This document shows positions 11,692-22,760 of a stretch of 64,000 nt of DNA, in pieces. The stretch lies in assembly GCA_039000515.1 (NCBI GenBank), contig JBCFYV010000100.1, forward strand, positions 29,500,421 to 29,564,420, in the 5' to 3' direction. The position numbers and the translations under genes were made by a program. The notes under the pieces are model-generated. The model saw only the letters and a list, made by a program, of their open reading frames with translations, had not been told where the DNA came from and made no database searches. Each line of letters opens with the position of its first letter. Within the stretch, counting starts at the first letter, position 1. The stretch comes from Timema cristinae. Lineage: Eukaryota; Arthropoda; Insecta; Phasmatodea; Timematidae.

Positions 11692-12515
11692 ATCCCCTTC
11701 CAAACTGATGAACTGCATAAAGCATGATGAGCATCAAAAGATTAGTCCAGCAAGAAAAACCCCAAAAGATGCAATACACCAAAATATATGCCGAAAGACC
11801 AAAATGCACAAAAGTTATGCCGAAAGACCAAAACACACAAATGTTACACAGGTATCTTTACTATGTAACGGCAATCATTGATTGCAATATATTATATTAT
11901 ATATATTATATATATTATATATATATGTAGTGACGTTTCATTGGATGAACTTCCCCCTAGGCCCTGCCAGGGCCCTCTATTTTACCCGTAGGTACTGGCG
12001 AGGAGTTAATTCCAGATTAGTACATTTAAATCATAACAAATTTAGGTAAGAATATGGGAGCGCCATGGCAGGGCCTAGAGGGAGTTCCCTAGGCTCTCAA
12101 CATGGATTTCTGTTTCGGATTGAAATAATCCATTCCAGATATCTGAAGAAACTTCACTACATATGTCCATCAAGACACAAAAAAAGCATATTCTCCACCA
12201 TCCCCTTCCAAACTGATGAACGCATAAAGCATGATAAGCATCAAAAGATACATATATATATATAGTATATAGATACAAAAAATACGCCGAAAGACAAAAA
12301 TTTACAAAAGTTATGCCAAAAGACCAAAACCTAGCCTACGTACGAGTGTTACGCCAAGGTATTTCAATCAATGATTGTTGTTACATGGTAACAATACCTT
12401 GGCGTAACACTTGTACATAGCCTAGGTTTTGGTCTTTCAGCATAACTTTTGGTGTATTGCCTTACATGGTAACAAATACCTTGGCGTAACACTCGTACGT
12501 AGCCTAGGTCTGGTT
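11692..12515. repeat. foldback repeat cluster with internal duplication
   Basis: A block beginning CATCCCCTTCCAAACTGATG occurs at 11692 and again near 12200, about 510 bp apart, followed each time by ATAAAGCATGATAAGCATC-type sequence. Units carrying GCCGAAAGACCAAAA and TTACGCCAAGGTAT are inverted. 12308-12362 pairs with 12393-12448 around a 30-nt loop, and a third part-copy lies at 12474-12514. A second pair joins 11948-11978 to 12061-12091 (CCTAGGCCCTGCC / GGCAGGGCCTAG). No transposase frame is present and the family is unassigned. Confidence 0.7.
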
Positions 12516-12850
12516 TATGTTTTCTGGAGCACATCGGATAGGAGAGTTACTTTACGCTAGGTACATCTTTAAATCCCAGAAAATAGACAAATAAAAAAGT
12601 TGCATAGTAGCGATCTCCTAGACCAAGTTTTAAAAAGTTGGAAAATATATACTGAATAAGATACATTGTAAATTAAAACCATAACACCCATCACTATAAA
12701 AAAAAAAAAAGAGAAGCAGACCGTTACCTTACAATTTGGCATTCAAAACAAAGTCAGAGATATAAAATAGAATACTACATCACTTAAGTCATTAAGTTAA
12801 AGTTAGTTCAGGTTCCTCCCCTCCATACACAAGGTATATTTATAAGCTAA

Positions 12851-13105
12851 TCACCCGCCTCGGTGGCGTAGTTGGCTAACGCGCTAGTCGTGTTGAGCTT
12901 GACTGCTGAGGACGGGGAGATCGAGGTTCGAATCTCGGTTGGGTGAACTGGGGGTGGTTTTTCCTAAATGGTTTTCCACTCTCTCTCTCCACGCAAATGC
13001 GGGTTCACTTCCTCTAATTCAACCTTATCAATTCCTAATCCATTAGTGTAATTAGTACTTAAAGCGTATAACCCGAACGGGTAGTAAGACGCGGCGCGGT
13101 GCTAA
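12851..13105 (+). repeat. SINE family A, full-length, with 10-bp target duplication
   Basis: Head CACCCGCCTCGGTGGCGTAG, A box TGGCGTAGTTGGC, B box GGTTCGAATCTCG, body with TTCCTAAATGGTTTTCCAC and ACGCAAATGCGGGTTCAC, tail ATAACCCGAACGGGTAGTA...GTGCTAA. It is flanked by the direct repeat TATAAGCTAA (12841-12850 and 13106-13115). The head's CACCCG can pair with CGGGTG after the B box, a remnant of the tRNA acceptor stem. Confidence 0.92.
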
Positions 13106-13429
13106 TATAAGCTAAATACCATCCTTACATAAATCAAAATAAAATAATAACACAATAAAAAAAAACTATTGTTCTGTTACCCAGCCCACCCACAATGCGG
13201 CATTCATATACACACACAAAATTAATAAGAGTTTAATTCTAGTGTGTTCACAATTTGTAATTATAAAAATACTTAGCGCTATTTTAAACTGCACTATATT
13301 TTATTAGAATATAAAACTTTAAATACTTTAGTGAGGGAATTTTGATTTACACAATTTATTAAATGTTGTTTCGAATATTTTGCTAACTGACATAAATATC
13401 TGAGAAAATAAAAGTTTCTACATTGGTGG

Positions 13430-13596
13430 CTGTCGTTGGTTATATGAATTTCGGCTCTTTTGGTTTAGTTTGCTGGTGTCGGGGAGGTCAAGGCTTGAAT
13501 TCCAGCCTGTTATAAAAAGGATGGTTTTTGCTAAATGGTTTTACACATTCCCTTACCACAAATTTAGTTGAATTTTTTTCTAAATTATACCTTTAT
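13430..13596 (+). repeat. decayed SINE (A-like)
   Basis: GGGGAGGTCAAGGCTTGAATTCC and GCTAAATGGTTTTACACATT match the B-box and body of SINE A/A2, with many substitutions and no intact tail. Confidence 0.55.
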
Positions 13597-13620
13597 CACT
13601 CGCTTCAGTAGCCGCATGGT
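13597..13620 (+). repeat. SINE A2 head, cut off by the hAT insertion
   Basis: TCACTCGCTTCAGTAGCCGC followed by ATGG matches the first 25 bases of SINE A2 (compare ACCCGCTTTGGTGTCCAAAT at 27468). The rest of this SINE resumes at 16002, beyond the hAT element. Confidence 0.7.
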
Positions 13621-13904
13621 TATGTCAAACATACTGTTTGCGGGAGCGCTTAGACCGGCCCACACCAAAATAGAAAAGAAGAATAGGACTGTGGCTCATG
13701 GTGTATTTTGAAATTGTAACCGGCTTTGCCACTTAGCCTCATTTCTTGGAGATTTTAACCCTCCTTAGATAACCCTCCCATACAAATTCTCCCCTACAAA
13801 TTCTTCCAACCTCTCCCATCCCTCTTTTCTCACAACCATTCGTTCTGAGTCATGATTCCATTGTTAATTAAATTAATTAAATTAAGACTGGTGTTAATAG
13901 AAAA

Positions 13905-15650
13905 GTTAATAAGGCTTGTAGAATATTTACTGAAGCTTGGGAATCTCAGTAGTTTATTACAAAAATCAATGAGAGGCCGCATTGTTTTATTTGTAATTGT
14001 GTTATTTCTATAATAAAGGAATACATCTTGAAATGCCATTGTGAGCCAAACCATTGTGATTCATATGAAAAGTATACTGGCCCATCTTGTAAGGACAAAA
14101 TCGCTAAATTGAAAAGTGAATGGTCATAACAACAAACATTTTATATGCAAGTGAATAAAGTCACTGAATCTGCTGTTAGAGCTTATGTACTTTCTATAAA
14201 ATAGCCGGTGCGTCAAAACCATTCATCGAGGGATTTTTTTTAAAGACTGTTTGGTTACTGCTGTAGAACTGGTGTGTCCAAATCAAAAACAATTATTTTC
14301 ATATGTTAGCCTCTCAAGGAATACCATTGCAGCATGCATAAATGATATTTCACATAATATTAGAACCCAACTAATAAAGAAAACTGGGAGTTTTTTTTTT
14401 TGTTTTTTGTATAGCTGTCAACAAAAGTACAAATATAAAAGATGTGGCACAACTGGCTGTATTTCTTTGTGGCATGGACAAAGATTTAAATATAGCTGAA
14501 GAACTCATAGAAATAATTCCCTTAAAAAACACTTCCACTTCAAAAAATAGTTTATTTGCTTTAGAGAATTGATAAATGATAAAAGTCATGATTGAAAAAA
14601 AAATTCATTCTTACTACTGCACTCCTTCTAAGGTGGATTCAAAAAATGGTGTGGCTGCAAAATTAAGAGAGAAACTGTTGGTGTTAGGGCTGCCATCTGA
14701 ACATTTTGTAGCATTACATTATGTCATTTAGTATGATGCTTTGTGTGCAAAAACATTAAAACTGGACCACATGGTGCAAGCATTTGTACAAACTGGCATT
14801 TTCTATTCATGCTCACATGTGTAATCACAGACAGTTTGCCGCTTTTATGGAAGAAATTGGTGAATAATATACAGAATTATCTTATAATTCCAAAGTTAGG
14901 GGATTGAGTCGGCACACAGTTTTAAAACAATTTTTTTTAACTTAAACATTTTATTATATTATTTATGGCTAAAAAAAACAGTTTTTCCAATAAATTTAAT
15001 GACAAGTCTTGGGTGATAGATTTAATTTTTTTGGTTGATACTACACTGCATCTTAATTCACTTAATGTTTTAACTTCAGGGAAAGGACCAGATTATCACA
15101 CAGTTAAAAAGTTTGAAGACAGATTTTAGAATTTCCAATAGAATAATCTTTGGTTTTCACTATTCCCACCTCCATTTTCAACTGTGTTGTTGAAAGAATT
15201 AAGGAAGAAATGCAATTTAGATTTATTGATTTTAAATCTAATTCTATTCTTCAAGACACATACATGAAAGTATCCCTATCAGAGTTTTACTCTGAAGTAT
15301 TTGGGTGATAATCATACCACAATCATAATCATCGTAATCAACTGCTTCCAGCCTCTGGTCGGGTACGTTTAGTAAAATGCCTCCATCTTCCTCTATCCTT
15401 CCACCATTCTTCCTTCATTAATTTCTTCCATTCTTCTCCTCTCACCTGAACACTTTCACACAATCATAATGAACATTGCTAAAATACTATCAATGTTCAG
15501 AAGTGCATATATTTGTGGACAGTTTTTCTGCCTTTTAAAATCGAATAAATCCAAGCTAAGAAGTCAGATTATAGATTGAACATTTACAAAGCAAGATGAT
15601 TGTTTCAAATCAAAATATTTAGACAGATTTTGTTAATTATCTAGAAATGA
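13905..15650 (+). pseudogene. hAT transposase remnant
   Basis: Fragments in order are: a BED-finger-like part (CFICNCVISIIKEYILKCHC, ~13980-14045); SCKDKIAKLKSEWS; ELVCPNQKQLFSYVSLSRNT (~14262-14325); KDVAQLAVFL (~14437); LNIAEELIEIIPLKNT (~14488); a DALCAKTL block (~14732); SLKTDFRISNR (~15105); and the C-terminal dimerisation block SKLRSQIID (~15553-15579). Several frameshifts and stops separate them, so no functional protein is made. The recognisable part of the protein has family-like order and length, which means decay rather than internal deletion. The 82-codon frame at 14251-14499 is the longest surviving piece. Confidence 0.85.
15330..15458 (-). mobile_element. 5'-truncated LINE tail with 12-bp target duplication
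   Basis: A 129-bp insertion in the hAT remnant, flanked by CACAATCATAAT (15318-15329 and 15459-15470). On the - strand, 36 codons from 15448 to 15341, followed by a stop at 15338, read as a LINE ORF2 C-terminus: RGEEWKKLMKEEWWKDRGRW, then TKRTRPEAGSS-stop. Only the last part of the element was copied, typical of target-primed reverse transcription. Confidence 0.85.
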
Positions 15651-16001
15651 TTAAGATGCTAGATCTCCAACAAACATTAAATGCTGTTTTAAATGAATAG
15701 TATTTGAATTTTGGACTAAGTTTATTAATACCATCTTTGCTATATCTACTGATATTTTGTTTTAGCAATTGTTTTTAACATTATAAATTTACAATTAAAA
15801 TTTATTTTTTTGTTTTGTCTTTTTATCATTAGGAAAATAAATATTATTGTCAATATCATTGTACTTTAAGAATGAAAAAAGGGTAATGAAAAAATTGTAA
15901 GCTTTATCATTCCTTAAAAAAAATTTAAAATGCTTTATATAATAAATAAAAATCCCATATGCAGCCCGCAATGCCCTCTCATCAGTTTGAGTTTGACACC
16001 C

Positions 16002-16229
16002 TTAGTCTAAGGCATCATATACTAGACTGCCGATGCTGGGGATATCGGGGGTTCGAATTCCGTACGAGTGTACTGATAGTGGTTTTTCCAAAATGGTTTT
16101 TAGACTCTTCCACCACGCAAATGCAGGAATACTTTTTATAATTCGACCTTACTCATCCCTAACCAGTTAGTGTAATTAGTACATAGGTGTACAACCTGAA
16201 CAGGTAGTAAATACACGGTGCTAAAAAAA
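16002..16229 (+). repeat. SINE A2 body, second part of the interrupted copy
   Basis: AGTCTAAGGCATCATATACT, AGACTGCCGATG, B box GGGTTCGAATTCC, body with TTTTTCCAAAATGG and tail ACAACCTGAACAGGTAGTA...GGTGCTAAAAAAAA. Together with 13597-13620 it makes one SINE A2. Confidence 0.85.
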
Positions 16230-16780
16230 ACTAAGTTATCATCATCAAAATCAATTTCCTGAGGAAGATGCCATGTGGCATCGAAATTTGAAGTGTTTGT
16301 AAATATGTGATAGTGTTTTTACTTTTATTTGTGCTTCATTTTAAATATTAACATGAGATGGCAAGGATTTCTCTTATACATTAAATCTTTCTTGAAGTTG
16401 TAAAAACATATTTTTATACATAATTGGGATGGTAGATTCTTTAAATTTCATATGACAAGACTCTATTAAGCTAATAGCCTAGAAATTGAGGAGGTATACA
16501 AATTATGATATTAATATTACTTTCAGGATATGGGGTCAAACTACTCTTTCCTTGACCATACTCAATATGACCTTGGTTGATTGTAAATTATGTAAATTCT
16601 GAATTTCATACAATCAAATTTCCTTCCATGCAGAGAAACTTGGATGCCATTCGACATATCATCTGTGCATAGGTATTGTTGTAGAGGTCCATTGTTGAGT
16701 CTCCCCCTCCTCTTCTCTTCACTCCCCACTCCCCTTCTCCTGGGTCATAGTATTGCTTGACATACTGTGAGTGCACAATA
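16230..16780. other. no feature
   Basis: Intronic sequence with no gene or repeat that I recognise. The 63-codon - strand frame at 16606-16797 has no support. Confidence 0.4.
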
Positions 16781-16784
16781 TTGT

Positions 16785-16995
16785 GGTTCACCCACAAAGG
16801 CCTCTTTGGTGGTGCTGTGTCAATGGTGTCTTGTAATTAATATTCTGGCCAAATCACAACCATTATACTGTTAATCCGCTGCCATTCATTTGCATGCAAA
16901 TGTACAGTGAATTATAATTAGGGGTTGTGGCATTAAATAGCCCATTTTGTTGCAGACGTGATTGTTTGGCCTTTGTGTAGCAATTGGTACAGCAT
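16785..16995. promoter_or_regulatory. possible conserved non-coding (enhancer-like) island
   Basis: A compositionally distinct stretch without TE signatures, dense in transcription-factor-like words. These include the perfect 16-bp palindrome CATTTGCATGCAAATG (16887-16902, two overlapping POU/octamer sites), TTAATCC (K50 homeodomain type), ATAATTA (homeodomain) and CCTTTGTG (HMG/Sox-like). This is inference from motif density only. Confidence 0.3.
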
Positions 16996-17112
16996 TCTAT
17001 CAATAGATAAAATATCTTTGAGATAAATGACAACATTTAAAATCAAACTCGAGGAAATATAAAAAAAAGTTACTTCTTTTCACTATAAATTTTCAATAAC
17101 AGATGATGAAAT

Positions 17113-18185
17113 CAGACGCGGATTAAAGGGGTATGGGGGGGTCAGTTGACCCCCCTGTGAAAGTTAGAAAATTAATACAAAAAATAAAATGAAAGTTCAA
17201 ATTTTAGAAAGAAAATACAGCACAAATACATTTTATAATCTTTTATGTGCAGACACCTCTTAAGCCGGGTTTTCACGTGCATTATTCACCCACATTTATT
17301 CAATGTTTGATATGACTCACGCAAGTGTGGAAAAAATATTTGTTTTCATGTATGAATATTTGTCGTGCATAGCGAGTAACGAATATTGTTCCGCATAGAG
17401 ACGGTAGACTAACTCACATCAAAGAAGATTAATAATCACTTGAGAGCAGTCATCCACAAATACCAAATATAGAATATGTGTGGACGCAGGAGCGGCGGAA
17501 CTGTGGGGGACTCTGCCACCCTGGAAATAATTTGCCCCTTTTTGGAATAAAATCTCCCCCTATATATATTTCAAATCTTCTGATATTATCGAATATGAAG
17601 CTGAAAGATGGCCTTAAATTAAACTCCAAATGACTTCTAGATGCATTCTATTGTCGAAAATTTGCCGGAGAAGACCACTTTAAATAACTTTCAACCTCAT
17701 CCAAATTCCATAAATGTTTAGGAGAAGACAATTCCAAATTCTGAATTTTCTAAAATTTCTAAAAGAATTCAATTTTCAAAATTTTGTCGGGAAGATCACT
17801 TCAAAGATTATCTTCTAGAGGTATCTAATATAAAACAAATTAAGGTGAGGATCACTCTGAATAGCTTCGAGGTGCATCCAAATTTAAAAATTTATAGTGA
17901 GAAACACTTTAAATGGCTTATAAAATAATCTTATTAAAAAAAAAAAAAGCCGAAGACTACTCATAGCTTCTAGAGTGAACAATTTTTCAAAAAATTGTTG
18001 AGAGAGCCATTCCAAATAGTTTATAAAAACTATCTGATTTAAAAAAATTGGAGATCATGACATGGTTTAAAACATACATAAGATCAAATATGAATGAAAA
18101 AATGGTTTAAACAGAAATCTAACATTGTAAGTAACTATTATCTATAATTATGACCCTCCTATGAAAATGTTCTGGATCCGCCCCT
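17113..18185. mobile_element. non-autonomous hAT-like element, ~1.07 kb
   Basis: The left end CAGACGCGGATTAAAGGGG and the right end GGATCCGCCCCTG form imperfect terminal inverted repeats of the CAGGGGCGGATCC type known from hAT elements. The 8-mer GATGAAAT occurs at 17105-17112 and at 18186-18193. The right end could be set one base further out, so the duplication is 7-8 bp. No transposase remains inside. Confidence 0.7.
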
Positions 18186-18469
18186 GATGAAATGAGATAT
18201 AACATACAACCAGCTTCATCATAATTTCTTGACAATCACCTATTTCGTATTTTTTTTTTGTCTTGCAGACATGTCAAGGGAAAATGTTTCACAAACTTTA
18301 ATTTTTTTTGGGGGGTTTAACTAGAAAATGGTACCTCAATATGCGAAATCGAATCAACAACCTTTCTCTTAACCTGTCACTGTTGTACCACTTATTACTT
18401 AGTAGTGATAATGCAAGAGTGGTATAAAGATAAAATTGTGACTATTCAAGGATTAAATCATTAAGAATT

Positions 18470-18610
18470 GATGGAGTAGCATGTCTGCCTACTGATCCAA
18501 AAGTACCGGGTTTGATTCCCGATATGGCAGAAAAATGTATCATTAGTGAAATGTGGGTTTCTCCTCTCACAGTGATGGACTAACAGCCAGGGCTGGATGT
18601 TGTACCTATT
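18470..18610 (+). repeat. tRNA-derived SINE, family C
   Basis: B box GGGTTTGATTCCCG, then GAAAAATGTATCATTAGTG and AAATGTGGGTTTCTCC, the same body as the - strand copy at 10030-10197. The head is decayed (GGAGTAGCATGTCTGCC). Confidence 0.7.
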
Positions 18611-19078
18611 TTAGATTTAAGTTAGTTTATAAGTCATGAGATTGTCATTTGGTTCAGAAAGTGTTTGTTAAAGACCTAAAATAAATAAAAATAGCATCCA
18701 TTTGAGTAGTGCTACATAACTTTAGTGTTGATAAAAAATGTTTCAAAATTATCTCTTAGAATATATTATAAATTCTCCTCAATTTTTTTTTCCATAATTT
18801 TATACAAAGAGTAGTCTGCTTTTAGATTAAAAACAAAATATCAAAACTCAATATAATCCCACATGTTTTTATTAATGAAATAACCCAAGGCTATGTTTTT
18901 ATTCAGAATTGAATATTGGTATTCATATCATATCGCTTTTTGATTGCTTTGTGGAGAATCAAGTACGAAACAGCTTGCAACACAAACCTGAATAATATTA
19001 AACTGGAGGTTACACAGTGCCAACATACTCTTGTCGAAAAAATTTCCTTGTGGTCTAGTTGAAACATTAAATTTTTTC
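18611..19078. other. no feature
   Basis: AT-rich intronic sequence with no recognised gene or repeat. Confidence 0.4.
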
Positions 19079-19302
19079 AGCACCATGTCTTACTACCATT
19101 TGGTTACTATGATAATGTGTAAAGGATGAATAAAAGAAGTGGCCCACAATTGTGTAGTAGGAGAGTGGAAAACTATATATATAAAAAAACACTCTCAGTA
19201 TAGCTTACCAGGATTCAAACCCTGATTTCCTTTTATTATTAGTAGTACAGTCTATTACGAGAGTGAGACTTTAGACATTCTACCACCAAAGCGGGTGACA
19301 TG
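19079..19302 (-). repeat. SINE family A2 copy
   Basis: The - strand reads ACCCGCTTTGGTGG, GTCTAAAGTCTCACTCTCGT, B box GGGTTTGAATCCTGG, body GTTTTCCACTCTCC and tail TAGTAAGACATGGTGCTG. The body contains an A/T insertion (TATATATATAAAAAAACAC). Confidence 0.75.
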
Positions 19303-19950
19303 AACGTTGCCAATTAAATTATATCTGTAACATTCCATTAAATGTCTGCGCTTAGAGAACAAATTAGCGGGTTAGCAAAAGTTTATAACGTTATTGAAAT
19401 TTAAAGATGATTTTCATATCTAGATGTTATAAAACATTGATACACTGGTGTGAGTGAAGGAGAAATGGTCAATGGTGTATTCTAAGAAAATTAATTGCTA
19501 TGTTGTACCCAAAGTTGTACGAGGAAACCTGGGGCCGAAGACATTTAACCACTGTTGGCTAAGAAGGTCAAGGGATGATTTCTCGAAAAATATTTGAGCA
19601 TGGGTGACTCTAGAACAGTGTTTTACATTATTTATTATTATTATTATTATTTGTATCTTGGGAAATCTCACACCCTCAAATTCCATCTTCTCTCTTTTTC
19701 TACTTATTCCATATCTTTGTTTGAATATCCACTTTTACGGCCTTCCACATATTCTGAATTCATTAAAGTACACCCAAACTATACATAAAACAAAATTTGA
19801 AAGTAATGATAAACTATCATCCAATCAAATAAAATGTTAAATAAAAACACAATCCTGTTGTAGACCATCACAATAAATAAGTAACCAGAGATTTAAGTAA
19901 AAGTGGTGAGGCTATGAGTCATATGAGATCATTACTCACTTCATAAGAAA
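19303..19950. other. no feature
   Basis: Intronic sequence with a short (TTA)n run near 19630. The frames at 19498-19840 overlap this run and are not supported. Confidence 0.4.
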
Positions 19951-19959
19951 GACACACTC

Positions 19960-20110
19960 ATCACTGGGCACGTGGTCTAAATTTCAAACATATTTAGTCT
20001 GGTTTACTGATGATAAGGAGGTCAGGGATCATATCTTGGTTGGGTAAACTGAGGTCTCTTTTTCCCAAATGGTTTCCCATCTTCATTTTAATACAAATGT
20101 ATGTACATTT
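19960..20110 (+). repeat. SINE-like repeat, family F (GGGCACGTGGTCTAAAT head)
   Basis: CACTGGGCACGTGGTCTAAA, then GGAGGTCAGGGATCATATC and TTGGTTGGGTAAACTGAGG, TTTCCCAAATGGTTTCCCA. The same head occurs at 56508 and 63091, and decayed at 27845 and 59491. The 3' half resembles the SINE A body. Confidence 0.6.
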
Positions 20111-20315
20111 TTTAAATTATACCTGTCTCATCTATTTTCAATTATCTTTGATTAAATGCTTACTGCCCACACAAGTAGTAATAGGTAAAACAATAAAATA
20201 ACAATACAAATAGTAACATAAAGTGATACCTATTATTTACTGACAAAGGTAGCAAGCTTATCTTGACAGTTTTCACTATAGCTCAGCTAATAATATATGG
20301 GCCCATAGTGTGACC

Positions 20316-20573
20316 TGTTAGCAAAGGTTAAAGTTGAGTACACAAAATTAATGTCCGAGACGAACATACAATTTACAAATACACTTAGTGGGTTAATTAA
20401 CACAAAAAGGGTTAGCGTGAGCACAAAACTACTAGGTAGATTTTTGATGGAAAAAGAACAACTGTTAAAGTGAAAGCTATGTGATTGGCTAACTCTTGAT
20501 GCTAGCGCTACTGCAGCGCCTTTTGTGATTGGTGCGGTGGTTGGATCGTGCATCTTAGTAAGGGTCTTAAACA
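20316..20573 (-). repeat. 3' LTR of the copia element
   Basis: 258 bp, starting TGTTAGCAAAGG and ending CTTAAACA on the + strand. It aligns along its length with the LTR at 23719-23978. Confidence 0.93.
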
Positions 20574-21245
20574 CTTCCCCTCAAGACAACAACTGAAGAC
20601 TCGTCAGGTACCCTGATCAGTCCCAGGAGATCGACACAGTGCCCATGCTTTGATTTCGTCAAAGCCTTGGTTAATACATCGGCCGGCATCTCCTCCGATG
20701 CCACGTGTCCCAGCATCAGTTGACCTGACTCAACAGTCTCTCGTACAAAATGGTGACGAATGTCGATGTGTTTGGTTCGTGCATGGAAGACAGGATTGGT
20801 TGCCAGCCTCTGCGCCCCATCATTGTCATTGAGCAGTTTAAGTGGTCCAAATTCCTTCTTTCCAAGCTCGAGCAGGAAACGTTGAAGGTGCACGGCTTCC
20901 TTGGCTGCTTCACTCAGGGCCATGTATTCGGCCTCCGTGGTAGATAACGCGATAGTTTGTTGCGTCCTCGAATCCTAGGCAATAGAGCCTCCATTCATGA
21001 CGAAAACATATCCTGTAAAGGAACGCCGGTCGGCAAGTGATCCTCCCCAGTCATTATCTACGTAGCCCGTCAATGAGCTTTCCCCACGCTTGTATGAGAT
21101 TCCCTGGTCAGCAGTGCCTTGAGATACCGAAGCACCCTCTTGCTGCGCCCCAATGAGTACCGTTGAAACAGTTGTTAAATTGACTTAACACACTTGCTGC
21201 ATGAGCTATGTCCTGGCGTGTAGCCACTGACAGACACAACAGACA
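20567..21245 (-). pseudogene. copia RNase H domain remnant
   Basis: The open frame 20923-20567 carries MALSEAAKEAVHLQRF, the NDNDGA block with a catalytic-type Asp, ARTKHIDIRHHFVRE and LTKAL, the usual copia RNase H end. Between about 20930 and 21245 the link to the reverse transcriptase is broken by stops and frameshifts. Long + strand frames over this region are antisense shadows. Confidence 0.9.
20574..20583 (-). other. polypurine tract of the copia element
   Basis: The - strand reads TTGAGGGGAAG directly before the 3' LTR, the expected position and composition for the plus-strand primer. Confidence 0.8.
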
Positions 21246-21250
21246 ACCAA

Positions 21251-22240
21251 CTAGTTCTCGGTATGGGGGTCTCTCACCATCTGAAGTCGACCATGCTCAC
21301 CCTTTGCCAGCTTCGTCCCAACGTCTAGTGGGGTTGAAACAGGCTTGCAATCCGACATATCAAAGCGTTGAAGGATGTCTTTTATGTACGTCTTTTGATT
21401 TACAAATATCCCATCGCCGTTTCTCGAGAAATCTATCCCCAAACAGCGCTTCAGATCACCCAGATCCTTCATCTCAAACATCTTTCCAAGTCTGTCCCCG
21501 AAACGGGTGGTTTCTTCGGGGTCACGACATATTATCAGAATGTCGTCGACGTAAATGATGATGATCATGATCTCTTCTTTCCAATGCCTTATATAAACAC
21601 ACGAGTCCCCATTGGTGGGCTTCGCGCCCATGGTGCACAACTCTTCATCTATACGTTTGTTCCAGGCACGACCAGCTTGTTTTAGGCCGTACAGAGCCTT
21701 CTTTACGTAGCAGACCCTATTACCTGTTACTAACTTGTCTAGTGTGGCCCTCGCCCTGCTGACGGTTTGATTCTTGCGTTCTTTATTGCTCACTATGTGC
21801 TCTAGGACTTCTTCAAAACGATCTGGTCCTCAATGAATACCTCCTCATACAGTTTCCCATTTAAATAATCTGTTTCCACATCAACTGGCGTATGTACATA
21901 TTGTTCTTGGCTGCAAATGCAACAACCAACCGTATTGAATCTAGGCGTGCAACTGGCGCATACGTCTCGTGGAAATCCCTGCCGTACTTTTGAGCATATC
22001 CCTTCGCCACTATCCTGGCTTTGCGCTTCTCCAGAACGCCGTTTGTCCCGCACTTATTTCGTAGCACAAAACGACTGCCAATCACCCTTGATGCTTTTGA
22101 CCTGTCCACCAGATCCCACGTGTCCTTTGCGAGAATTTACTCCACTTCATTGGCCATGGCCAACATCCATTCGGTTGAATCCTTACTTGTCATCGCTCGA
22201 GCAACTGGAACTTCACTCAGAAATACGAAGTCGTCCTTGA
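21251..22240 (-). pseudogene. copia reverse transcriptase remnant
   Basis: Two frames carry it. 22109-21861 has the RT start (KARIVAKGYAQKYGRDFHET, then YAPVARLDSIR). After a frameshift near 21870 the DVET-YLNGKLYEEVF part follows. The frame 21793-21251 has VKKALYGLKQAGRAWN, the catalytic YVDD box and GDLKRCLGIDF. A separate 54-codon frame at 22301-22137 joins the GHLN-type pre-integrase end directly to the W-AM segment that begins RT, which places the deletion junction there. Stops near 22137 and the frameshift prevent a continuous product. Confidence 0.93.
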
Positions 22241-22244
22241 CGAC

Positions 22245-22760
22245 ATGATTCGCCATTGCATAGACTCTGGGGAGCAGGGATTTAACATTAAGATGCCCCA
22301 TGGATTCTTCCTTGGAGTAATAGCGGTGTCATCCAGGCCTGAGATTTTCCTGCATTCCTGGTCGGTTAACTCTGTGAAATAATATAGTCCGTTTTCCCGT
22401 TTCGCGATAAGCAGCACGTTTTCATCCTTATCGACGATCTCGACCTTTATCTCACTAAAAATTACTTTGTGTCCTTTATCGGTAACTTTCCCGACCAAAA
22501 TGAGGTTATTACATACGGTCCGGTACATAAATGTGTATTCGAGTTCGATCACCTTTTTATTACCGCTCACGCTCGTCCCGATTGACACGGTATCGATTCC
22601 TTCGATGTCCGTGCAGGTTCCGTTAGCAAGATTTAGCTTCCCGTGATCCAAGTTCCGACTGATCTGTGCAAACACTCGATACTCCCACACATGTGAGACG
22701 TGCATTCACTGTAGAAACACCAGCTAACACGACCAGCATTATTTCCAATTTGAAATGCAC
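22245..22760 (-). pseudogene. copia protease remnant
   Basis: The protease start reads WCFYSECTSHMC where the family has W-C-L-D-S-G-C-T-S-H-M, so the catalytic Asp is replaced by Tyr and the Gly by Glu. The frame 22705-22217 continues with the ILVGKVTDKGHKV segment. The protein then runs into the shortened pre-integrase region. Confidence 0.85.

Larger units (their letters stand above)
13621..16001 (+). mobile_element. decayed hAT-superfamily DNA transposon (GTF2IRD2/ZBED-like)
   Basis: A ~2.4-kb dead element. Its 3' end GAGTTTGACACCC (15989-16001) is the reverse complement of the hAT terminus GGGTGTCAAACTC. The 5' end (ATGTCAAACATACTG near 13622) is a degenerate match. Between them, pieces of a transposase like that in GTF2IRD2/EPM2AIP1-type hAT proteins can be read in shifting frames. 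It lies inside a SINE A2 whose two parts flank it, and a LINE tail lies inside it. The exact 8-bp target duplication could not be fixed. Confidence 0.8.
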
